From Rhodospirillaceae bacterium (GTDB lineage Bacteria; Pseudomonadota; Alphaproteobacteria; SP197): a stretch of 5,712 nucleotides of DNA. Positions 1-5,522 of this stretch are shown piece after piece. The notes beneath the pieces are model-generated. The model saw only the letters and a program-made list of their open reading frames with translations. It was not told where the DNA came from and did not search any database. Each line of letters starts with the position of its first letter. Within the stretch, counting starts at the first letter, position 1. The DNA lies in assembly GCA_018700655.1 (NCBI GenBank), contig JABIUG010000360.1:1-5712 (forward strand), written 5' to 3'. The position numbers and the translations under genes were made by a program.

Positions 1-727
1 CACGTTCGTCGTTCTTGACCTCATCGGCAGTGCCCTGTGTGAGCACCTTGCCTTCGGCCATGACGATCACCGGGTCGCACAGGCGCGATATGAAATCCAT
101 GTCGTGTTCGATCATGCAGAACGTATATCCACGCTCCTGATTGAGTCGAACAATGGCGTCTCCGATCGTCCGCAGCAGAGTACGATTCACACCGGCACCA
201 ACCTCGTCGAGAAAGACGATCTTGGCATCGACCATCATCGTGCGCCCGAGCTCGAGCAGTTTTTTCTGGCCGCCGGAAAGATTGCCGGCCAGTTCGCCCG
301 CAACAGCAGAAAGATTGAGAAATTCGATGACCTCGTCGGCCCGCTCGCGCAGCGTCTGTTCTTCTTCGCGCAAGGCAGCGGGGGCAAACCAGGCTTGCAG
401 CAGGTTCTCACCCGCCTGCCCGCCCGGCACCATCATCAGGTTTTCGCGCACGTTGAGGTTGGGGAATTCATGGGCGATCTGAAATGTGCGCAGAAGCCCG
501 CGATGAAAAAGCTCGTGGGGTTTCAGGCCGGTAATGTCCTGGCCATCAAGCAGAACGTTGCCGCTGGTCGGCGGAAAGAGGCCTGCAATGACATTGAACA
601 GCGTCGTCTTGCCCGCACCGTTGGGACCGATCAGGCCCGTGATGGTGCCTTCGGCAATTTCAAGGCTGACGCCATCGACAGCATGGAGCCCGCCGAAGCG
701 TTTGTGTAGATCGACGACACGGATCAT
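1..727 (-). CDS. livG: LivG-type ABC transporter ATP-binding protein (partial, C-terminus off the left edge)
   Basis: This is the cytoplasmic ATPase of a HAAT-type (branched-chain amino acid/amide/urea) uptake system. It would hydrolyse ATP to drive import of ligand delivered by the adjacent binding protein. Reading minus from ATG at 727 gives 242 codons with no stop before the edge; the family is about 250 residues, so only a short tail is missing. Visible motifs are Walker A GPNGAGKT (residues 34-41), Q-loop FQ (Q83), signature LSGGQ (150-154), Walker B IVFLDE (170-175) and H-loop H208 in IEHDM. The LivG-type long insert between Q-loop and signature is present. The start is fixed by the family-typical N-terminus (MIRVVDLHKRFGGLHAV), although no convincing Shine-Dalgarno precedes it. 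One oddity is that after the catalytic Glu the sequence reads E-V-G-A-G rather than the usual E-P-x-A-G. It follows the LivK-like gene, separated by a terminator. livF, livH and livM are expected to the left but are not seen. Confidence 0.93.
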   Translation of the reverse strand, partial: MIRVVDLHKRFGGLHAVDGVSLEIAEGTITGLIGPNGAGKTTLFNVIAGLFPPTSGNVLLDGQDITGLKPHELFHRGLLRTFQIAHEFPNLNVRENLMMVPGGQAGENLLQAWFAPAALREEEQTLRERADEVIEFLNLSAVAGELAGNLSGGQKKLLELGRTMMVDAKIVFLDEVGAGVNRTLLRTIGDAIVRLNQERGYTFCMIEHDMDFISRLCDPVIVMAEGKVLTQGTADEVKNDER

Positions 728-740
728 GGCTGTTGTGACA

Positions 741-781
741 GGAGAAAGAAAACGGCCCGGCGCAGTTGCACGCCGGGCCGT
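741..781 (-). terminator. Intrinsic (rho-independent) terminator between binding protein and livG
   Basis: A perfect 10-bp G+C-rich stem (753-762 with 771-780, extendable by an A-T pair at 752/781) encloses an 8-base loop. On the minus strand it is followed by TTTTCTTTCT. It lies 16 bases past the stop of the LivK-like gene and ends 13 bases before the livG start. It probably stops most transcripts after the binding-protein gene and lets some read through into the transporter genes, a common way to make excess binding protein. The differential expression is inference; the hairpin and T-run are seen directly. Confidence 0.88.
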
Positions 782-796
782 CGTCAAACCACTAAA

Positions 797-2005
797 TCAG
801 TGGATCTGCACAGTCACGAACTCACCATCGGTGACTTCGAGTTCCTTGTAGGAACCGTAGGTCTCGCCGACATCGGTGAGCTCGACGCCAGTGGCGCCGA
901 CATAGTCGATCTCGCCACCACCGGCGAGGATCTCAAGACCACGGGCCAGTTCACCCGGGCCAATCGCTTCACCCGGGGCGTTGGCAACATCCATGATTTT
1001 GCTCTGGATCGCTGCACGGTCGGTCGAACCGGCTGCCTGCATGGCAAGCGCAATCAACGCGGCCCCGTCATAAGATTCACCGCAGAACGGGCAATCGCCA
1101 GTCAGGCCGGCATCTTGTGCCAGCGTGACGAAATCAGCCGCTTCCTGTGAATCCGAGCCAGGCAGGGTTCCGATCGTTCCGTTGAGATCCGGGCCGATCG
1201 CTTCGATCAGCGAATCGCCGATCATGCCGTCAGCCAGGATGAAACTCTCGAAAGCGCCGGTATCAATCGAAGTCTGGATGATACCCTTGCCGCCCTGATC
1301 GACATAACCAAAGACTGCTAGGTGCTCGGCGCCCGAAGCGGCCAATGCGGCAACTTCAGCAGAGTAATCGGCCTTGCCGTCTTCATGGGGTGCCACGGCA
1401 ACAACGTCGCCGCCCATCTCCATGTAGGCACCCTCGAAGCTGTCAGAGAGCCCTTTGCCGTAATCATTGTTGGTGTAGGTGACAGCGACCGACATGATAC
1501 CGCGGTCAACCAGGATGGCCGCCAGGACTTCGCCCTGACGTGCGTCCGATGGAGCTGTACGGAAGAAATAACCATCGTCTTCGATCGTCGTCAGCGCCGG
1601 CGACGTAGCGGACGGTGACACCATGACGACGCCGTTGGGCACCGCAACATTGCTCGCAATAGCCGTGGTCACACCAGAGCAGTCCGCGCCCATGATGGCG
1701 ACGACGTTGTCGGATGTGATGAGACGCTCTGCTGCAGCGGTCGCGGCGGCAGAATCGATACAGGTCGAATCACCGCGGACCGGGGTCAGTGTCGTGCCGC
1801 CCAGAAGCAGGCCCGAATCGGAGACTTCCTTGAGCGCCAGTTCGGCTGATTCCGCCATATCCGGCGTCAGTGATTCAATCGGGCCCGTAAAGCCCAGAAT
1901 GACGCCAACCTTGGCGTCGTCGGCGGAAGCAACCGGCATGCTGGCAAACGCCAGTCCCAGTGCTCCAATGGATGCCGCAATTGCGACCTTCATGCTCGCG
2001 TTCAT
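797..2005 (-). CDS. Periplasmic substrate-binding protein, LivK/Peripla_BP_6 type (HAAT family)
   Basis: This secreted receptor of a branched-chain amino acid/amide-type ABC importer captures ligand in the periplasm and hands it to the membrane permeases. It has 402 residues, normal for the family. Residues 1-28 form a Sec signal peptide (MNASMK, hydrophobic core, VASA before DD at 29-30). The mature protein opens with KVGVILGFTGPIES (32-45), the typical first strand and ligand loop. GADCSGVT (107-114) and SPSATSPALT (130-139) match the two ligand-backbone-binding loops of the family. It has four cysteines, at 82, 109, 305 and 308, the last two forming CPFC. ATG at 2005 was chosen over an upstream in-frame start at 2077 because a strong AGGGGAG lies 8 bases before it and the signal peptide begins there. 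It is followed by a terminator and then livG. The ligand cannot be assigned from sequence: amino acids, amides, urea or aromatic acids are all possible for this family. Confidence 0.92.
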   Translation of the reverse strand: MNASMKVAIAASIGALGLAFASMPVASADDAKVGVILGFTGPIESLTPDMAESAELALKEVSDSGLLLGGTTLTPVRGDSTCIDSAAATAAAERLITSDNVVAIMGADCSGVTTAIASNVAVPNGVVMVSPSATSPALTTIEDDGYFFRTAPSDARQGEVLAAILVDRGIMSVAVTYTNNDYGKGLSDSFEGAYMEMGGDVVAVAPHEDGKADYSAEVAALAASGAEHLAVFGYVDQGGKGIIQTSIDTGAFESFILADGMIGDSLIEAIGPDLNGTIGTLPGSDSQEAADFVTLAQDAGLTGDCPFCGESYDGAALIALAMQAAGSTDRAAIQSKIMDVANAPGEAIGPGELARGLEILAGGGEIDYVGATGVELTDVGETYGSYKELEVTDGEFVTVQIH

Positions 2006-2013
2006 GATCGTCA

Positions 2014-2020
2014 CTCCCCT
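2014..2020 (-). promoter_or_regulatory. Ribosome binding site of the LivK-like gene
   Basis: On the minus strand AGGGGAG lies 8 bases upstream of ATG at 2005. It decides the start: the longer reading frame to 2077 has no such site and would place 24 charged residues before the signal peptide. Confidence 0.8.
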
Positions 2021-2034
2021 CGGTTGCCGCCATC

Positions 2035-2049
2035 CACGCTTGATGCGTG
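2035..2049. promoter_or_regulatory. Inverted repeat CACGC-N5-GCGTG in the leader of the LivK-like gene
   Basis: The plus strand reads CACGC TTGAT GCGTG, with perfect 5-bp arms, 30-44 bases upstream of the LivK-like start. It could be a small RNA hairpin in the 5' leader or a protein-binding dyad. The arms are short enough that chance is possible. Confidence 0.25.
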
Positions 2050-2065
2050 TTGTCCGGCGATCCCT

Positions 2066-2084
2066 ACCAATTACCACAATTGGT
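2066..2084. promoter_or_regulatory. 19-bp inverted repeat, candidate operator upstream of the LivK-like gene
   Basis: ACCAATTACCACAATTGGT has perfect 7-bp arms (2066-2072 and 2078-2084) around a 5-base centre. It sits 61-79 bases upstream of the LivK-like start, inside the 133-base gap after the methyltransferase-like gene. Size and symmetry fit the binding site of a dimeric repressor or activator (for example of the GntR, TetR or LysR type), but no regulator gene lies in the window. I could not find a convincing -35/-10 pair for this gene, so the relation of the repeat to the promoter is unknown. Confidence 0.45.
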
Positions 2085-2138
2085 CTGGGTCATTTTTGTC
2101 ATGGGACAATCCGTCGCGCAAAGGAAAACTCCCGGCGA

Positions 2139-3059
2139 TCATCCGCGCAAACGGGCCAGCGCCCGAATGTGCTCGAGACCCAGACCGCAACATCCGCCCA
2201 ATACCTGGACACCCAGCCCGCACCATTGGCGGGCTTCTTCCTCGAGATCTTCGGGTTCAATGATGTCGGTAAACTGCCAGCGCGGCATTTTGAAGAAGCC
2301 GGAATCGGGATAGGCCATCATCGGCCCGCTCCATTGCTCACGCAGCAGAGCAAGCGCGGGTCCGGTCGCGTTAACGTTGGTGTGCATCAGCCCCATCACT
2401 TCAGCTTTGCCCGCAACGGCAACCGCAATGCTCTCTTCGAAAGGAAAGCCTTCCCAGACATAACTGTGGACATTGGCGCTCTCCATTCTGGCGCTGAGGC
2501 CGCACCAGAACGGTAATCCGCTTTCTTCGGCGGCCTGAAGTGCAAGCTTCATATGCAAGGGCCGCGACATCATTTCGAGCATCACCATGTCTGCTCCTGC
2601 CTCGGCGCCGGCATAGGTGACCTCGCGGAAGTTATCGAGGACCTGTTCGGGTGACGGCCGCAGTTCGGGGTCATCACGTGCGGCCCCGGGCACCATGGGC
2701 ATCTGATGGGAAAGGGACACCGCAACAACCACATCGCGCCCGTCGGCAGCCCTGTCACGGGCCGTTTTGGCGATTTCGACGGCCTTACGCGTGAGCGCGG
2801 CAGACTTCTCCGCCGCTCATGCCTGCTCAAGCATGTGGCGCGCGTTGGAAAAGAAATTGGCGGTGATGACGTCTGAACCGGCTCGAATGTAGTCCTTGTG
2901 AATGGTCAGAAGGATATCGGGGGCGGTCTGGGTCGCCAGCGCACACCATGCTCCGCCACTCATTGTCGCACCGCGATGTTCCAACTCGGTTCCGGTCACC
3001 CCATCGAGCAGGATAATCTCACCTGCTTCCAGCCGCTTGCGCAGGCTAGCCATCACCAT
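2139..3059 (-). pseudogene. Homocysteine S-methyltransferase-like gene interrupted by one in-frame TGA
   Basis: The enzyme family moves a methyl group (from S-methylmethionine, betaines or similar donors) to homocysteine to make methionine, using a Zn-bound thiolate in a TIM barrel. From ATG at 3059 the frame runs 307 codons, the usual family length, but codon 81 is TGA (2819-2817). Both sides are in the same frame and both carry family sequence: LLDGVTGTELEHRG (17-30) and TANFFSNARHMLEQA (66-80) before it; LSHQMP, YPDSG (250-254) and VLGGCCGLGLEHI (286-298) after it. A single GGA (Gly) to TGA change would explain the stop. The last two Zn ligands are the Cys pair 290-291; no Cys is seen in the region of the first ligand (VNATGP, about 229-234). 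AGGAG at 3066-3070 lies 6 bases before ATG 3059; ATG 3053 or 3062 are alternatives. It may be a true pseudogene, a sequence error, or less likely a recoded gene. It is divergent from the PotD-like gene. Confidence 0.82.
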
Positions 3060-3125
3060 CATCCTCTCCTTCATCTCGAGCCGCACAACACTAGTTCACG
3101 AAGTGCCGTTATGAGAACGCCGGAG

Positions 3126-3153
3126 TTGACCCGTCGCACGCAGTGACTAATGT
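3126..3153 (+). promoter_or_regulatory. Candidate sigma-70-type promoter of the PotD-like gene
   Basis: TTGACC (3126-3131) and TAATGT (3148-3153) are separated by 16 bases in the divergent gap, giving a predicted leader of about 30 bases before ATG 3189. The -35 is a 5/6 match, the -10 only 3/6. No equally good pair was found on the minus strand for the methyltransferase-like gene. Confidence 0.35.
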
Positions 3154-3176
3154 TGCCGCTTCACTAGGGAGTGTAT

Positions 3177-3181
3177 GGGAG
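3177..3181 (+). promoter_or_regulatory. Ribosome binding site of the PotD-like gene
   Basis: GGGAG lies 7 bases before ATG 3189. This selects 3189 over the in-frame GTG at 3171, which would overlap this site and add six residues ahead of the Tat signal. Confidence 0.7.
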
Positions 3182-3188
3182 AACAACC

Positions 3189-4277
3189 ATGACCTATAAA
3201 TTCAATTCTTCTCGCCGTTCCGTGCTGAAAGGTACGGCTGTGGCAACGGGCGCGCTTGCTGCGCCTGCGGTTCTGAGCAAGGCCTGGGCAGCCGAGCCGA
3301 TCAAGGTTTCATCCTATGGCGGTTATTTCGAAGACATGCTCGCGGAGTATGCCTATCCGGAGTTCACCAAGGCGACCGGTATTGAAGTTCAAACCGTTTC
3401 GCAGCCCGGTGGCTTCGAATGGTTCGTCCAGCTCAAGACCAGCATCGCGGCCGGTTCGCCGGCGGTGGATGTCACCATGGGTGGCTACGGTTCCATTCTG
3501 CGGGCGCCGGAAGTTCTTATTCCGATCGATGAGTCTCAGGTCCCGAACCTGGCCAACGTTCCCGATTACCTGATCCAGCGCACCGCTGATGGTACGCCAA
3601 TCACTTGTCCGGTTCTGGCCTGGTACGCGACGCTTGTGACCAACACCGAACTCTTCCCGACAACACCGACAAGCTGGGCCGATGCCTGGGATCCCAAGTT
3701 TGAAGGTGAACTCGGCTGGGGCCGGAACATCGATTCGAGCTATCTGCTCGATATCGTCGCTGCGACCTTCTTTGGTGGCAACGACATCATGGCGACCGAT
3801 GAAGGCCTGATGACCTGTATGAATAAAGCAGCAGAGCTGAAGGACAACGTGCGCCTGTGGTTCCGTGACGAAGGTCAGTTCCAGGCCATGCTGCAATCAG
3901 GCGAGCTCAACGGTGGCCAGTATTACCATGACGTCACCCAGGTGATGATCATGGATGGTTTCCCCGTGACCTCCACTTTCCCCAAGGAAGGTGGCGTCAT
4001 CGACTTCGGTTCGTGGGGTCTTGTCCAGGGCACCGACAAGATCGATGCCTGTCAGGAATTCATGAACTGGTCGGTTTCTCCGGAAGCCCAGACCAGTATC
4101 ACTGACAACCTCTGGACCGCCCCGGTTCTGCCGCGCGATATGCTGCCGAACCTGTCTGATGAGTCGTTCAATCGTGCTTCCAGCACGATCGAGCCCATCG
4201 TGCCGAACTATGAGGTCTATGTGAACAAGGGCGACTGGCTCGGCGAGAAGTGGAACGAACTTCTGTCCGGCGTCTGA
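3189..4277 (+). CDS. Tat-exported ABC transporter substrate-binding protein, PotD-like (spermidine/putrescine superfamily)
   Basis: This periplasmic receptor belongs to an importer family that takes up polyamines and related amines, amino-acid derivatives or other small organic ions. It has 362 residues, full length. The N-terminus is a twin-arginine signal: SRRSVLKG (8-15), hydrophobic stretch 16-30, and a likely cut after AWA (32-34), so it is probably exported folded. The mature part opens with IKVSSYGGYFEDML (38-51). Other family hallmarks are TSWADAWDPKFEGELGWG (161-178), the hinge region FPKEGGVIDFGSWGLVQGTDK (264-284) and a C-terminal helix with SPEAQ (297-301). Cys at 140, 210 and 288 have no obvious partner. 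It stands alone: a terminator follows directly, and no permease or ATPase gene lies within the window, so its partners must lie elsewhere or to the right beyond the insertion element. It is divergent from the methyltransferase-like gene. The family call is firm but the ligand is not determinable. Confidence 0.9.
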   Translation: MTYKFNSSRRSVLKGTAVATGALAAPAVLSKAWAAEPIKVSSYGGYFEDMLAEYAYPEFTKATGIEVQTVSQPGGFEWFVQLKTSIAAGSPAVDVTMGGYGSILRAPEVLIPIDESQVPNLANVPDYLIQRTADGTPITCPVLAWYATLVTNTELFPTTPTSWADAWDPKFEGELGWGRNIDSSYLLDIVAATFFGGNDIMATDEGLMTCMNKAAELKDNVRLWFRDEGQFQAMLQSGELNGGQYYHDVTQVMIMDGFPVTSTFPKEGGVIDFGSWGLVQGTDKIDACQEFMNWSVSPEAQTSITDNLWTAPVLPRDMLPNLSDESFNRASSTIEPIVPNYEVYVNKGDWLGEKWNELLSGV

Positions 4278-4300
4278 CCGAACCAGTTTACGTTTTTGGG

Positions 4301-4330
4301 AAAGGCCGGGGCTCACGCTCCGGCCTTTTT
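4301..4330 (+). terminator. Intrinsic terminator of the PotD-like gene
   Basis: AAAGGCCGG (4301-4309) pairs perfectly with CCGGCCTTT (4320-4328); two further pairs, one of them G-U, can close the loop to CTCACG. The stem runs into a T5 tract at 4326-4330. It begins 23 bases after the stop codon and separates this gene from the dioxygenase, so the latter probably has its own promoter. Confidence 0.87.
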
Positions 4331-4357
4331 CATTTCGCTGTTTCAGCGGTCGCAAGT

Positions 4358-4386
4358 TTGCCCGACAGCAGTGCCGGGCGTAATCT
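4358..4386 (+). promoter_or_regulatory. Candidate promoter of the dioxygenase gene
   Basis: TTGCCC (4358-4363), a 17-base spacer and TAATCT (4381-4386) lie just after the terminator, giving a leader of about 24 bases to ATG 4417. The boxes are imperfect (4/6 and 3/6). The pair resembles the one before the PotD-like gene (TTGACC, 16 bases, TAATGT). Confidence 0.3.
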
Positions 4387-4416
4387 TTGTTCGGACCCGC
4401 AGACTTGGCCACCGTC

Positions 4417-5511
4417 ATGTCACTGACCTTCAGCCCGATTTCAGCATGTGCCGGCAATCAGCCCTTTGCCGAATGCCATGGCGTTGATCTGTCGAAACCC
4501 CTGAATACAGACGTTACCCAGGCGCTTCGCACAGCATTGCTGGAGCACGGTCTGCTGTTGTTTCGCGATCAGCAAGCAATGACGCCCACAGACGAAGTTG
4601 CCTTCAACAGGGCCTTCGGTTGGCACGATGCCGAACAACGCGACTTCCTCTTCGGTTTCGGTGCTCCGGTCACCGAGCATCGCGTCAGTGGCGGCGCACA
4701 GATGCCGGGACTCCCCGAAGTTTCCGTCCTGGGCAACGTCTTCCTTGAGGATTATCACGGCATCACCAACACACAACTCGTGCCGGTGCTGGGCTTCAGT
4801 CATTCGGGCTGGCATGCCGACGGGCTGCACGACATGTTCGACGGCCTGCCGGAAATGACAACGATGTTCAATCCGTCGGGATGGTCGACGCTTCAGGGCG
4901 GGCAGACTTACTTCACCTCGGGCCCCCGCGCGCTTTCACGCATGGAACCTGAATTGCTGGAAGAGCTTTCACGCTGCGTCGTCGGTTACATGCGTTATCC
5001 CAACGATGATGCCCAGGATGATAACCGACGGGTCGCCCCTGGTGCATCGGTCATGGAACGCGAGGGCACGTACCGGGTCGGCTTTGCAATCGACCGTAAC
5101 GACCACGCGACCGGTCTGCATGATTTCGAACTCCGGCCCGAACACGCCGATGCGGCGGGCCGCCACCCTTGCATTTACCGGCATCCGGTTACCGATGAGC
5201 ATTCGCTCTACATCACGCCAGGCCAGGCCGTCTGTCTGCTGGATGCAAAAACCGGACAGGTCCGCCACAACGTCGATGAAACGACCGAACTGCTCTCGGA
5301 AGCGCTTCTGCCCAGCGCACTGCCCGACATCCGCTATGAACACGCGTGGCGCGAAGGTGACTTCGTCGCCTGGATCAACACCCTGGTCCTTCACAGCGCA
5401 TCCGACCCTTCCGGGATCGACGGTCCCCGCCTGATGCACCGGGTCCGTCTCTCAACCCCCAAGACCCGTTGGGCTGCCGGCCTCTACCTCGACTTTCCCG
5501 CGAACGCCTGA
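4417..5511 (+). CDS. TauD/TfdA-family Fe(II)/2-oxoglutarate-dependent dioxygenase
   Basis: Enzymes of this family couple decarboxylation of 2-oxoglutarate to hydroxylation of a substrate C-H bond, often releasing sulfite, an amine or an aldehyde. The protein has 364 residues. The N-terminal part has AECHGVDLSKPL (18-29) and LLFRDQ (47-52), as in TauD relatives. The iron site is H133-x-D135 (in GWHADG) with distal H326 (in LVLHSA). T164 in GGQTYF and R338 in RLMHR match the 2-oxoglutarate contacts of TauD; R342 sits where TauD holds the taurine sulfonate. The spacing from H133 to H326 (193) is longer than in E. coli TauD (about 156), with extra sequence around 190-300. ATG 4417 is chosen because the family N-terminus starts soon after; no good Shine-Dalgarno is visible, and in-frame TTG codons at 4387 and 4405 are alternatives. 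It is preceded by a terminator and followed within 15 bases by an IS end. The substrate is unknown. Confidence 0.88.
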   Translation: MSLTFSPISACAGNQPFAECHGVDLSKPLNTDVTQALRTALLEHGLLLFRDQQAMTPTDEVAFNRAFGWHDAEQRDFLFGFGAPVTEHRVSGGAQMPGLPEVSVLGNVFLEDYHGITNTQLVPVLGFSHSGWHADGLHDMFDGLPEMTTMFNPSGWSTLQGGQTYFTSGPRALSRMEPELLEELSRCVVGYMRYPNDDAQDDNRRVAPGASVMEREGTYRVGFAIDRNDHATGLHDFELRPEHADAAGRHPCIYRHPVTDEHSLYITPGQAVCLLDAKTGQVRHNVDETTELLSEALLPSALPDIRYEHAWREGDFVAWINTLVLHSASDPSGIDGPRLMHRVRLSTPKTRWAAGLYLDFPANA

Positions 5512-5522
5512 GCCAGCCAACC

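Noticed and set aside
104..709. Plus-strand open frame of 201 codons over the livG region
   Set aside because: It is antisense to a clear LivG with all ABC motifs; the translation is low in recognisable structure.
1623..2516. Long plus-strand open frame of 297 codons opposite the LivK-like and methyltransferase genes
   Set aside because: It overlaps two well-supported minus-strand genes antisense, its translation has no recognisable family features, and high-GC DNA commonly gives such open antisense frames.
2797..2819. Selenocysteine insertion (SECIS) at the in-frame TGA
   Set aside because: The hairpin is only 5 bp, the loop is too near the TGA, the aligned residue is probably Gly rather than a catalytic Cys, and no selenium machinery is seen. 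It is kept only as an alternative in the finding on the TGA.
2139..2819. Two separate genes (89-codon and about 197-codon proteins) instead of one broken gene
   Set aside because: The two parts form one continuous TIM-barrel family sequence in the same frame with no ribosome site before the second part.
2139..3059. Reassigned TGA (as Trp or Gly) genetic code
   Set aside because: The LivK-like gene, PotD-like gene, dioxygenase, transposase and this gene itself all end in TGA at family-appropriate lengths, and Trp is coded by TGG.
3089..3167. Repeated CACTAG (3089-3094 and 3162-3167) in the divergent gap
   Set aside because: It is a six-base match only, with no symmetry or further extension; too weak to call an operator pair.
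4360..4379. Small inverted repeat GCCCG...CGGGC between terminator and dioxygenase
   Set aside because: It has only 5-bp GC arms with a 10-base loop and overlaps the candidate promoter; it is expected by chance at this base composition.
3309..4457. Minus-strand open frames (195 and 186 codons) opposite the PotD-like gene and its terminator
   Set aside because: They are antisense shadows of a well-supported gene; one crosses the intrinsic terminator region and neither has a credible start context or family motifs.
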